Position numbers and translations under genes: made by a program. Shown here one piece after another: positions 34,884 through 42,868 of a DNA stretch of 64,000 bases. The first letter of the stretch is position 1. Every line of letters starts with the position of its first letter. This DNA comes from Rhodopseudomonas_A palustris_F (GTDB lineage: Bacteria; Pseudomonadota; Alphaproteobacteria; Rhizobiales; Xanthobacteraceae). The notes beneath the pieces are model-generated. The model did no database searches. It was not told the origin of the DNA and was given only the letters and a program-made list of their open reading frames with translations. The stretch is taken from NCBI RefSeq assembly GCF_000013745.1, contig NC_007925.1, positions 3,100,001-3,164,000 of the forward strand. The letters run 5' to 3'.

Positions 34884-35016
34884 GTCATCCTGAGGAGCCC
34901 GGCAAAGCGCAGCGGAGCCGGGCGTCTCGAAGGATGGGCTGCGCACTTGGGGCGGCGCGACGCTTCGGAGCCGCATCCTTCGAGGCCCTCGCTGCGCTCG
35001 GGCACCTCAGGATGAC
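34884..35016. repeat. Palindromic repeat GTCATCCTGAGG ... CCTCAGGATGAC
   Basis: The perfect 12-base terminal inverted repeat spans 34884-34895 and 35005-35016. Inner arms CTCGAAGGATG and CATCCTTCGAG also pair. It fills the aat/DUF2155 convergent spacer and could double as a terminator. One arm recurs at 17981-18040. Confidence 0.8.
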
Positions 35017-35043
35017 GACTCAGAGTGCGATCGACCTTTGCGC

Positions 35044-35973
35044 CTACTGCCGGTACGGCGGCAGCGGGTTGTAGGGAAACACCTGCGGCGGCGGCAGCGG
35101 ACGCGGCTGTCTCGGCGCGGCGCGTTTCTGCGCCGGCTGGGCCGCCACCGGCTTGGCGTCGGGCTGTGCCGCCACCACGGTGGTCTCCGGGCCTTTGCAG
35201 TCGGTCAGCCAGATATCGTAGATCGGGTGCTCGACGCCGTGCAGCCCCGGGCTCGCCGCGAACATCCAGCCGGAAAAGATCCGTTTCACCTCGCCCTGCA
35301 GCGTGATCTCGTCGACTTCGACGAAGGCGTCGGTGTTGGCGGCTTCGGTCGCCGGGCGGGTGTAGCAGGCGTCGGTCTTCACCCGCAGCGCGCCGAACTG
35401 CACCGTTTCGCCGATGTCGGCGTCGAAATTGATGATCCGCCCGGTGATCTTGTCGAGCCCGGAGAAGCTCGCCTTCTTGTTGACGATCTTCTGCGCCGGC
35501 GGCTCGGTGACCACCTCGTCGCCGGGCTGCAGCGTCGCCGGCGACGGCGGCGCGGTCTTGGGCGCAGGACGCTGTCCCGGCGCTTGCCCCGGCAACGGAT
35601 TGGCGGCCGGAGGGGCCGCGGCAACACCCGGAGACGGCTGCGCAGGCGGCACCGCGGCGCTGGCCGGCGGGTTTTGCGGGATCACGGTGGTGCCGGGCGG
35701 CGGCGGCAGCGGCTGCGACTGCACCGGTCCGGGCGGCGGCGCGCCCTGCCCCGGCAGCGGCCGGTTCGGGGTCGGCAACAGCCGGCCCTGCTGCGGCAGG
35801 TCGGGCACCTCTTCCTCGTCGTCGTAGGGTCCGCCGCGCGGCACACTTCCGGGCGGCCGCGGCGGCGGATCGGAAAAGATGTTGCCGATCTGCGCCTGCG
35901 CCGGCGGCGCCACCGCGATCAACGGGGCGACCAACAACGCTGCAAGACCAGCCATGCCAAAGGTTCGAAACAT
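35044..35973 (-). CDS. DUF2155 domain exported protein
   Basis: 309 residues with a signal peptide (MFRTFGMAGLAALLVAPLIA, cleavage near PPAQAQ). A long Pro-rich, low-complexity region (about 30-160) precedes the DUF2155 domain (about 165-275: GLDKITGRIINFDADIGETV, CYTRPATEAANTDAFVEV, GWMFAASPGLHGVEHPIYD, LTDCK). Cysteines at CYTRP and TDCKG are conserved. A Pro-rich tail follows. Function unknown; in alphaproteobacteria it is usually next to aat and NDUFA12, an order broken here. Confidence 0.9.
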   Translation of the reverse strand: MFRTFGMAGLAALLVAPLIAVAPPAQAQIGNIFSDPPPRPPGSVPRGGPYDDEEEVPDLPQQGRLLPTPNRPLPGQGAPPPGPVQSQPLPPPPGTTVIPQNPPASAAVPPAQPSPGVAAAPPAANPLPGQAPGQRPAPKTAPPSPATLQPGDEVVTEPPAQKIVNKKASFSGLDKITGRIINFDADIGETVQFGALRVKTDACYTRPATEAANTDAFVEVDEITLQGEVKRIFSGWMFAASPGLHGVEHPIYDIWLTDCKGPETTVVAAQPDAKPVAAQPAQKRAAPRQPRPLPPPQVFPYNPLPPYRQ

Positions 35974-36148
35974 ATCGCGCGGCTCTAATCGACGAATCGG
36001 GCTCGCGACATTGTACAGCCAGGCACATACAGCCAGGCACGTGTACGAATGGGCCGCTCGCGGGACTTTCGGTTAACACGGCGAATACGGCGGGGAAAGG
36101 GCGGGACGAGCGCATTCCAGCGGAGGCCGCGACGCGGCGGAACAGAAC

Positions 36149-36841
36149 ATGGCGATCGACGTTGGCATGGGTCCTTGTCGAGGCCTCGCCATGCCCGCGT
36201 TGTTTGCTTACCTGGTCGCGCTGGCCCTGCTGATCGGCGGCGGCGCCAGCGGTCTGTACCTGCTGAGCCATCCGACGCCCGAGGTCAGCACCGCGCAGTC
36301 CCGGCCCGGCAAGAGCCCGTCGAACAAAAGCCCGTCGAAGAAGTCCGGCGAGTCGCGCACGGCGCAGGCCGTCCGTTCGGGCCCGAGCCCGTCCGACGAC
36401 CTCGCAGCAAGCGCCGCGGCGTCGTCGGATGTGACCAAGCCGACCGCCACCGCCCCGCCTAACGCGGTGCCGCAGAGCGCCCCCGCTGCCGACGCCGTGG
36501 TGCCCTCCGCAGCCGCCATTACGGTCGCCCCCGCGATGGCCGAACGGCACCCCTCGGAGGCTGCGATGGCCGCCGCGGTGCCGCCGGAGCCAGCGGCCGA
36601 ATCCGCTGCGGCGTCAGCCGCGATGCCGCCGCCAGCGCAGAACGCGGCGACCGGCGTCAAGCCGGCGAAGACCGCGGTGTCGCGCCGCAAGGCGCGGCAA
36701 GCCCGCAACGCGAACCGGCCGGTGCTGATGACGTTGCGCGTCATCGAATATGCCGACGGCCGCCGTGAGGAGCAGCTGATCCCGCTGAACCGCTCGCGCC
36801 GCGTCTACAGCCGGTCGGATTGGAACGATCCGTACGATTAG
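36149..36841 (+). CDS. Membrane-anchored Ala/Pro/Ser-rich hypothetical protein
   Basis: 230 residues, or 216 from the ATG at 36191 (MPALFAYLVAL). One membrane helix (about residues 15-40), a long disordered Ala/Ser/Pro/Lys region and a short conserved-looking C-terminal motif (VLMTLRVIEYADGRREEQLI, then RSRRVYSRSDWNDPYD). Probably anchored in the inner membrane with a periplasmic tail. No family recognised. It is followed by an intergenic repeat and convergent with the hybrid kinase gene. Confidence 0.65.
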   Translation: MAIDVGMGPCRGLAMPALFAYLVALALLIGGGASGLYLLSHPTPEVSTAQSRPGKSPSNKSPSKKSGESRTAQAVRSGPSPSDDLAASAAASSDVTKPTATAPPNAVPQSAPAADAVVPSAAAITVAPAMAERHPSEAAMAAAVPPEPAAESAAASAAMPPPAQNAATGVKPAKTAVSRRKARQARNANRPVLMTLRVIEYADGRREEQLIPLNRSRRVYSRSDWNDPYD

Positions 36842-36884
36842 AGCATTTTCGGTTAGGATTGATGCGGTTCAAGAGTCCCGGGCC

Positions 36885-36996
36885 GTCATTCCGGGGCACG
36901 AGCAGCTTCGCTGCGAGTGAACCCGGAATCCATAACCACCGCAGGGAGTATGGATTCCGGACTTGCTCGTTCTTCGAACTCGCAATCCGGAATGAC
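36885..36996. repeat. Palindromic repeat GTCATTCCGG ... CCGGAATGAC
   Basis: Terminal arms GTCATTCCGG (36885-36894) and CCGGAATGAC (36987-36996) are perfect complements. Inner CCCGGAATCCATAA / TATGGATTCCGG also pairs. A third family of intergenic palindromes in this window, lying in a convergent spacer. Confidence 0.75.
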
Positions 36997-37070
36997 GACG
37001 ACGTTGTGGTTGGATGATTCAATCCAAACCGTAAAGTCTCTAGACGACAGCGGGCGCTTGAAACGCTCGC

Positions 37071-39590
37071 TCACCTGTCCAACACCTCGCGGAGCTTTTC
37101 CGCGAGTTGATCGATGGTGAACGGCTTGCTGATCAATTGAACGCCGGGATCGACCACGCCATTATGCACCACCGCGTTGCGGGTGTAGCCGGTGGTGTAC
37201 AGCACCTTCAAATCAGGCCGTCGACGGCAAGCCTCGTCGGCGAGTTGGCGGCCGTTGACGTCCGGCATGATGATGTCGGTGAACAACAGCGCAATGTCCG
37301 GGTGGGCATCGAGCAGCGCCAGCGCCGTCGCCGCGCCCTCGGCTTCGCACACCCGGTAACCGAGCGTGCCCAGCGCTTCGATGCTGAATTGCCGCATCGC
37401 CGGCTCGTCCTCGACCACCAGGATCAATTCGCCGAAGCTGCCGGCGGGATCCGCGGTGCTGGCGAGGCGCGGTACGAATTCGTCGATCGCGTTGAACATC
37501 CGCGGCAGGTAGATCTTGACCGTGGTGCCCTCGCCCGGCTCGGAATAGATCTTCACATGGCCGCTGGACTGCTTGATGAAGCCGTAGACCTGACTGAGGC
37601 CGAGCCCGGTTCCCTTGCCGACTTCCTTGGTGGTGAAGAACGGATCGAACGCCCGGGCGATCACCTCCGGCGCCATGCCGGTGCCGGTATCGGTCATCGC
37701 GATCATCACGTACTGACCTGCGCAGACGCCGAAATTCGCCTGCGCATAGGCGTCGTCGAGATGCGCGTTTTGGGTCTCGATGGTCAGCCGGCCGCCGCCG
37801 TCCATGGCGTCGCGGGCGTTGACCGCCAGATTGAGCAGCGCGCTGGCGAGCTGGTTGGGGTCGGCGTGCACCCGCCAGAGCCCGCCGGCCAGCACGGTTT
37901 CCAGCCGCACATTGCCGCCGATCGAATGCCGCAAAATCTCCGAGGTCTCGGCGACCAGCCGGTTGGCATCGAGGATCTCCGGTTTCAACGGCTGTCGCCG
38001 GGAGAACGCCAGCAGCCGCTGGGTCAGGGCTGCGGATCGCTTGGCGCCGTCCATCGCGGCGTCGATATAGCGGCGGACGGCGGCGCTGGGGTCGCCGATC
38101 TTGCGATCGAGCAGCTCCAGTGAGCCGATAACAACGGCCAGCATATTGTTGAAATCGTGAGCGATGCCCCCGGTCAACTGGCCGATGGCTTCCATTTTTT
38201 GGGATTGCCGAAGCTGGTCTTCGGCAACCAGCAGCGCGGCCGCCTGGGTCTTCTCCGCGGTGATATCGCGGCCATAGGCGTAGACGAATCGGCCTTCCAG
38301 CTTGGTGTTCCAAGAGACCCAGACCACCTCGCCGGTGTTGCTGAGCTGACGGATCTCGAACGCCGTCAGATCGATCGCCTGGGTGGCGGTCTCCAGTCCG
38401 CCGGTCGCCAATGCCAGGTCGTCGGGATGGATGAAGTGGCGAAAGCTGCGGCCGACCACCTCGTCCGGGGCGTAGCCGAGGATTCGCGTCCAGGACGGGC
38501 TGACCGATTGGAAGATGCCGTCGGCGTCCACCACCACCAGCAGATCGCGCGAATTGATCCAGATGCGGTCGGCGCGGCGGATCTCGGATTTCAGCGCTTC
38601 CACGTTGGCGAGGGCGCCGGAAATCTGCCCGGCCAACAGCTGGGCGAAGCCGACGATGTCCGGATCGTGCGGCCGATACGGATTGAGACCGAGCACCAAG
38701 GCCCCGAACGACTCGCCGGAGCCATGCGCGATCGGCAGCACCAGCGCGTCGCCGGGCGGCCGGTCCCAGGCGCCGCACGGCAGCGCCAATCCCAGCGGAG
38801 CCAGCGGCACCCGCCTGGCGCTGGCGCCGCCTTCGAAGCCGTGCAGCGGCCAGTCGACCGTCAGCAGCGCCCCCGCGTCGAGGCTGCACGGTTGTCCGCT
38901 CCAGCCTCCGGCGTGGTCGCGCAGATAGACCAGACCGAACGGAAAATCCTTGCGGTCGAGCAGCACCGCCGCCCGAATTTCGTTGATCACGCCTTCGGCG
39001 GTGCGGGTGTTGAGCAGGCCGTCGGCCAGCGCCCGCAGCGTATTCAGCCGGCGCTCGCTGATCACCCGCTCGGTTTCTTCGCTGACCACGCACATCAGCC
39101 CTTCGGTGACGCCGGTGTCGCCGCGCAGCGGGCTGTAGGAGAAGGTGTGATAGGTTTCTTCCGGGTAGCCGTTGCGCTCGAGCAGCAACAGCAGCGCCTT
39201 GTCCCAGGTCGCGACGTTGTCGACCATCACCGATCGTACGCGGTCCTTGACCGCCTCGAACACCTCGCGCCAGACCTCGCGCATCGGCCGGCCGAGCGCC
39301 GCCGGATGTTTGCTGCCGAGCGTCGGCACATAGGCGTCGTTGTAGAAGAACGCCAAGTCCGGTCCCCAGCCGAGCCACATCTCGAACCGCGACGTCAGCA
39401 TCATCCGCAGCGGGATCTTCAGCCCCTGCGGCCATGTCTCCGGCGGGCCGAGCGGCGTTGCGGACCAGTCATGGCTCCGCATCAACCGGCTGAGTTCACC
39501 GTCGCCGGGGAAAATCTCGTCGAGCATCTGCGGTGACGTCAAACGGCGCTTCCGTTCATATCGGCTTTGGTCAGCGGTTTCGGCCGTCAT
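37071..39590 (-). CDS. Hybrid sensor histidine kinase (PAS-GAF-PAS-HisKA-HATPase-REC)
   Basis: 839 residues from MTAETADQSRYERKRR; the open frame continues upstream without a good start. There is no membrane helix, so the sensor is cytoplasmic. The N-terminal PAS-like domain (about 30-150) has the motif GDGELSRLMRSHDWSATPLG, common in GAF/PAS hybrid kinases. A GAF-like domain (about 165-320) and second PAS (about 325-450; PSWTRILGYAPDEVVGRSF) follow. HisKA has H in LTGGIAHDFNNMLAVV (about 480); HATPase has NLAVNARDAM, TDTGTGM and GTGLGLSQVYGF. The C-terminal receiver has D in LLFTDIIMPDVNG. All key residues are present. No dedicated output regulator is adjacent. Confidence 0.92.
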   Translation of the reverse strand: MTAETADQSRYERKRRLTSPQMLDEIFPGDGELSRLMRSHDWSATPLGPPETWPQGLKIPLRMMLTSRFEMWLGWGPDLAFFYNDAYVPTLGSKHPAALGRPMREVWREVFEAVKDRVRSVMVDNVATWDKALLLLLERNGYPEETYHTFSYSPLRGDTGVTEGLMCVVSEETERVISERRLNTLRALADGLLNTRTAEGVINEIRAAVLLDRKDFPFGLVYLRDHAGGWSGQPCSLDAGALLTVDWPLHGFEGGASARRVPLAPLGLALPCGAWDRPPGDALVLPIAHGSGESFGALVLGLNPYRPHDPDIVGFAQLLAGQISGALANVEALKSEIRRADRIWINSRDLLVVVDADGIFQSVSPSWTRILGYAPDEVVGRSFRHFIHPDDLALATGGLETATQAIDLTAFEIRQLSNTGEVVWVSWNTKLEGRFVYAYGRDITAEKTQAAALLVAEDQLRQSQKMEAIGQLTGGIAHDFNNMLAVVIGSLELLDRKIGDPSAAVRRYIDAAMDGAKRSAALTQRLLAFSRRQPLKPEILDANRLVAETSEILRHSIGGNVRLETVLAGGLWRVHADPNQLASALLNLAVNARDAMDGGGRLTIETQNAHLDDAYAQANFGVCAGQYVMIAMTDTGTGMAPEVIARAFDPFFTTKEVGKGTGLGLSQVYGFIKQSSGHVKIYSEPGEGTTVKIYLPRMFNAIDEFVPRLASTADPAGSFGELILVVEDEPAMRQFSIEALGTLGYRVCEAEGAATALALLDAHPDIALLFTDIIMPDVNGRQLADEACRRRPDLKVLYTTGYTRNAVVHNGVVDPGVQLISKPFTIDQLAEKLREVLDR

Positions 39591-39630
39591 AGCAGAGCGT
39601 CGCGGCGCCAGCCAGCCGCCGGCGCGGCGT

Positions 39631-40599
39631 TCATGTCGCAAGCTCGGCGCGCCGCGCATCGCCGGTGCCGCGCGCTGCCCGCCGCAACGCCTGCGGCGGC
39701 TGGCCGAAGGCGCGGACGAAGGCGCGCCGCATTCGCTCAGGATCGCCGAAGCCGGTGCCGCGCGCGACCTGCTCGATCGCCTCATGGGACTCCTGCACCC
39801 GGCTTCTGGCGACTTCGATCCGCAACCGCTCCACCGCCTTGGCGGGCGTCGATCCGGTTGCGGCGATGAAGGCCCGCGAAAAATGCCGCGCGCTCATCCC
39901 GGCGCGCTGCGCCAACAGCTCGACGGTGAGCGTCTGGTCGAGATGTTCGCGCACCCAACCGAGCAGCGCAGCGAACCGACCGTCCGGCGCCTGCAATTCC
40001 AGCAGCGAAGAGAACTGCGACTGGCCGCCGGCGCGGCGGTGATACACTACGAGCTGGCGCGCGGTGTCCTGCGCGACTTTGTCGCCGAACTGTTCGGCAA
40101 TGATCGCCAACGCCAGATCGATCCCGGCGCTGATGCCGGCCGAACTCCAGATCTCGCCGTCGCGCACGAAAATCCGATCCGGCTGCAGTCTGACCTTGGG
40201 ATAGCGGCGCAGGAAATCCTGAGTGCGGCCCCAATGCGTGGTGGCGCGGCGTCCGTCGAGCAATCCGGCTTCCGCCAACAGGTAGCTCGCAGAACACACG
40301 CTGGCGATCCGACAGCCGCGCCGCGCCGCGGCGCGCACGAACGCCTGCGTCCGCGGGCACAAGGCTGCGACGCCGACCCCCTCGCCGCCGGCGATGATCA
40401 GCGTCCGCATCGCGGAGGCGGCGCGCAGCCCGCGCGCCAGCATCTCGACGCCCGACGAACTCCGCACCGGGCCGGGTTCCGTCGCCAACAGCTTGATGCG
40501 GGCGGGCGCCTGGGCCAACCGGCCCGCGATCTCGAACGCCGCGATCGGCCCGGCGGCGTCGAGCAGTTGAAACCGCGGATAGATCAGGATCCCGATCAT
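39631..40599 (-). CDS. GlxA-family transcriptional regulator (DJ-1/PfpI + AraC HTH)
   Basis: 322 residues. The N-terminal class I glutamine-amidotransferase-like DJ-1/PfpI domain (about 1-175) starts MIGILIYPRFQLLDAAGPIA and has the nucleophile-elbow Cys in IASVCSASYLLAEAG (about 104). The C-terminal AraC-type double HTH (about 215-310) includes LTVELLAQRAGMSARHFSRAF and EQVARGTGFGDPERMRRAF. It is divergent from a second DJ-1/PfpI gene, with a dyad between them. It likely controls that gene in response to a small molecule (inference). Confidence 0.92.
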   Translation of the reverse strand: MIGILIYPRFQLLDAAGPIAAFEIAGRLAQAPARIKLLATEPGPVRSSSGVEMLARGLRAASAMRTLIIAGGEGVGVAALCPRTQAFVRAAARRGCRIASVCSASYLLAEAGLLDGRRATTHWGRTQDFLRRYPKVRLQPDRIFVRDGEIWSSAGISAGIDLALAIIAEQFGDKVAQDTARQLVVYHRRAGGQSQFSSLLELQAPDGRFAALLGWVREHLDQTLTVELLAQRAGMSARHFSRAFIAATGSTPAKAVERLRIEVARSRVQESHEAIEQVARGTGFGDPERMRRAFVRAFGQPPQALRRAARGTGDARRAELAT

Positions 40600-40615
40600 T
40601 GCGTGCCGCCGTCCG

Positions 40616-40652
40616 ATGTCCGAAAATGAGGGAATTACGCCATTTCGGACAT
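40616..40652. promoter_or_regulatory. Dyad operator between divergent glxA-like and DJ-1 genes
   Basis: ATGTCCGAAAATG (40616-40628) and CATTTCGGACAT (40641-40652) form a 12-base inverted repeat with a 12-base centre. It lies midway between the two divergent start codons, an ideal position for the adjacent AraC-type regulator to control both. Confidence 0.6.
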
Positions 40653-40700
40653 CAGCCGATCATGCCACGCTCGCCGGGTCAAGCGCCAAGGAGCCGGCCA

Positions 40701-41402
40701 ATGCCTGTCCAGATCGGTCTGTTGCTGTTCCCTCACCTGACCCAGCTCGACCTCACCGGTCCGCTGCAGGTGTTTTCGCGCATCCCCGGCGCCACGGTGC
40801 ATCTCGTCGCCAAGCGGATCGCGCCGGTGCCGAGCGACACCGTGCTGAGCCTGCTGCCGACCATCGCCTTCGTCGATTGCCCGCAGCTCGACGTGATCTG
40901 CGTGCCGGGCGGCACCGGGACCGACGCGTTGCTCGGCGACGACGAGACGCTGGCATTTTTGCGCAGCCAGTCCGCTGGCGCGCGCTTCGTCACCTCGGTG
41001 TGTACCGGATCGCTGGTGCTGGGCGCGGCCGGGCTGCTGCGCGGCTACCGCGCCACCACGCACTGGTCGGCGATGCCGCATCTGGCGGCGTTCGGCGCAA
41101 TCCCCACCGCCTCACGGGTTTGCATCGATCGCGATCGCATCAGCGGCGGCGGGGGCACCGCCGGAATCGACTTCGCGCTGACGCTGACCGAGATGCTGAC
41201 CGATCGGACCACCGCACAGGCAATTCAGTTGATGCTGGAATACGACCCGGCGCCGCCGTTCGACGCCGGCTCGCCCGCCTCCGCTCCGCCCGCGGTGCTG
41301 GCGCTGCTCGAGGACAGAATGGCCGCCGCGCGGCAGCGGCGAAGCGACGCAGTCAGCCGCGCCGCGGCGCGACTGATTGCCGGCGCCTCAACTCAGTTCT
41401 GA
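40701..41402 (+). CDS. DJ-1/PfpI family protein, isonitrile-hydratase-like
   Basis: 233 residues. The ATG at 40701 has AAGGAG upstream; longer in-frame starts lie in the operator. Opening MPVQIGLLLFPHLTQLDLTGPL with D17, and nucleophile C101 in VTSVCTGSLVLGAAGLLRGYRATTHW. This combination matches isonitrile hydratase (InhA-type), which hydrates isonitriles to N-substituted formamides, but DJ-1 homologues of other function share it. GGGGTAGIDFALTL is also typical. It is divergent from the GlxA-type regulator and its 3' end overlaps the NDUFA12 gene tail-to-tail by 10 bases. Confidence 0.85.
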   Translation: MPVQIGLLLFPHLTQLDLTGPLQVFSRIPGATVHLVAKRIAPVPSDTVLSLLPTIAFVDCPQLDVICVPGGTGTDALLGDDETLAFLRSQSAGARFVTSVCTGSLVLGAAGLLRGYRATTHWSAMPHLAAFGAIPTASRVCIDRDRISGGGGTAGIDFALTLTEMLTDRTTAQAIQLMLEYDPAPPFDAGSPASAPPAVLALLEDRMAAARQRRSDAVSRAAARLIAGASTQF

Positions 41403-41803
41403 GGAGTCCAGGGCTGGTAATCGCCGGTGGCCTTGGGACGGCGGCCACTCGCCAGCGTCGAGCCGGACGGCCGATAGGCACCGGGGGTCCCGGTGAGATT
41501 GGGCTGATGAGGCTTCTGCCATTCGCGCGGCGTGTAGGTTTCGGCCGTCGGCGGCACGTCCACGGTGTGATGTAACCAGCCGTGCCAATCCGCCGGCACC
41601 GAACTTGGCTCGGCGTAGCCGTTATAAAGCACCCAGCGTCGCTCGAAGCCCAGCGCCGGGTCGATCACGCCGCCTTTGGTGCGGAAATAGCGGTTGCCGA
41701 ACTCATCGCTTCCCACCACTTCGCCGAACCGCCAGGTCCACAGCTGGGTGCCCAACGTGTAGCCTGTCCACCACGTGAAAAATCGGAGCAGAAACAATTT
41801 CAT
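41393..41803 (-). CDS. NADH:ubiquinone oxidoreductase accessory subunit, NDUFA12 family
   Basis: 136 residues from MKLFLLRFFTWWTGYTLGTQ. Typical motifs: GEVVGSDEFGNRYFRTKGGVI, RRWVLYNGYAEPSSVPADWHGWLHH and a Pro-rich C-terminus ending ATGDYQPWTP. In alphaproteobacteria and mitochondria this is a small accessory subunit on the matrix/cytoplasmic arm of complex I. It is usually next to DUF2155; here about 5.4 kb separates them. Confidence 0.95.
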   Translation of the reverse strand: MKLFLLRFFTWWTGYTLGTQLWTWRFGEVVGSDEFGNRYFRTKGGVIDPALGFERRWVLYNGYAEPSSVPADWHGWLHHTVDVPPTAETYTPREWQKPHQPNLTGTPGAYRPSGSTLASGRRPKATGDYQPWTPQN

Positions 41804-42027
41804 AGCGAGCTTCCGTGTGACCAACCGACATCCTGATGCCACCGGTTGGCAGCAATGTCCAGTGTGCGCCGCGGCCGGCCAAAGCGCAAACCCCGTGGCT
41901 TCCCGCGCGCGCTATTCATTCCGCGTACATTTCCGCAGGTCCACATTGCGCGATGGGTGAAAAGCGCAACGTTTGGGAACGTCCGCGCCTGACGACGGTT
42001 GAACGATCCCATGATTAGGAGCCGACG

Positions 42028-42618
42028 ATGATCAGTTTGAAGGTTTTGAGTTCTGCCGCATTTGCAGCCCTGCTGGCGATCTCTCTGCCGGTGGCAGGCG
42101 CGACCGATGGTTATGCACAAGGCTTTGGCGGCCCCGGCGGCGGCGCTGCGAGCGGGGGTGGTGGCGCCCGTGGGGGCGGCGGCGGCGGACCGGCATTCGG
42201 TGGTGGCGGCGGCGGCGGCCCGCGCATGGGGGGCGGTGGCGGCGGTGGACCGCGGTTTGGCGGCGGCGGTGGCGGCCCGCGGTTTAGCGGTGGCGGTGGC
42301 GGCCCGCGATTTGGCGGCGGCGGTCCGCGCTTTGGCGGTGGCGGTCCGCGCTTTGGTGGTGGCGGTTATCATGGCGGGCACCGCTATCGCGGCGGCGGCT
42401 TCTATCCGGGCTTTGCCACCGGAGCGTTTATCGGCGGCGCGCTGGCCTCGCCCTATTATTACGGCGACCCCTATTACTACGATGACGGACCGACCGTCGA
42501 GGTGATCCCCGATGTCGGCGGTGACAGCGTGGCCTATTGCAAGCGGCGCTATCGTTCCTACGATCCGGCGTCGGGAACCTATCTGGGCTATGACGGGTTG
42601 CGGCACCCCTGCCCCTAG
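42028..42618 (+). CDS. Secreted glycine-rich protein with BA14K-like C-terminus
   Basis: 196 residues; ATG preceded by TAGGAG. Signal peptide (cleavage near ATDGYAQ). A glycine-rich region (about 32-115) is built from repeated GGGGGPRF-type units, then Tyr-rich YYYGDPYYYDDG. A C-terminal block SVAYCKRRYRSYDPASGTYLGYDGLRHPC resembles the BA14K-like motif seen in many rhizobial exported proteins. The gly-rich section contains tandem DNA repeats and may vary in length between strains. Function unknown; cell-surface location expected. Confidence 0.8.
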   Translation: MISLKVLSSAAFAALLAISLPVAGATDGYAQGFGGPGGGAASGGGGARGGGGGGPAFGGGGGGGPRMGGGGGGGPRFGGGGGGPRFSGGGGGPRFGGGGPRFGGGGPRFGGGGYHGGHRYRGGGFYPGFATGAFIGGALASPYYYGDPYYYDDGPTVEVIPDVGGDSVAYCKRRYRSYDPASGTYLGYDGLRHPCP

Positions 42619-42643
42619 TTGACGCGGGATATCTGATTTAGCA

Positions 42644-42677
42644 AAGAGCGGCGTAGCACTTACGCCGCTCTTTTTGT
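42644..42677 (+). terminator. Rho-independent terminator of glycine-rich protein gene
   Basis: A 12-bp perfect stem (AAGAGCGGCGTA at 42644-42655, TACGCCGCTCTT at 42661-42672) followed by T residues, 25 bases after the stop. Confidence 0.9.
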
Positions 42678-42868
42678 TCGTCGCTTGAACTAGCTCGGCC
42701 GTCGTTTGAGCCCGTCACGTCGGCTCGACTGCGCCATCGCTGCGGCGAGCTGACGCGTGCAGCCGCTCTCGCCGCCGAAAAACCATCGGTTCAACAATTT
42801 GGGCGTATTCTGATTCGATAACACACCGGCGAATCAACACACGGCGAAATGTTTCAGGACCGCTCCGA

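Noticed and set aside
34178..36550. 790-codon minus-strand open frame
   Set aside because: Runs antisense through aat copy 2, a palindromic repeat and in another frame through DUF2155; cannot be a real protein.
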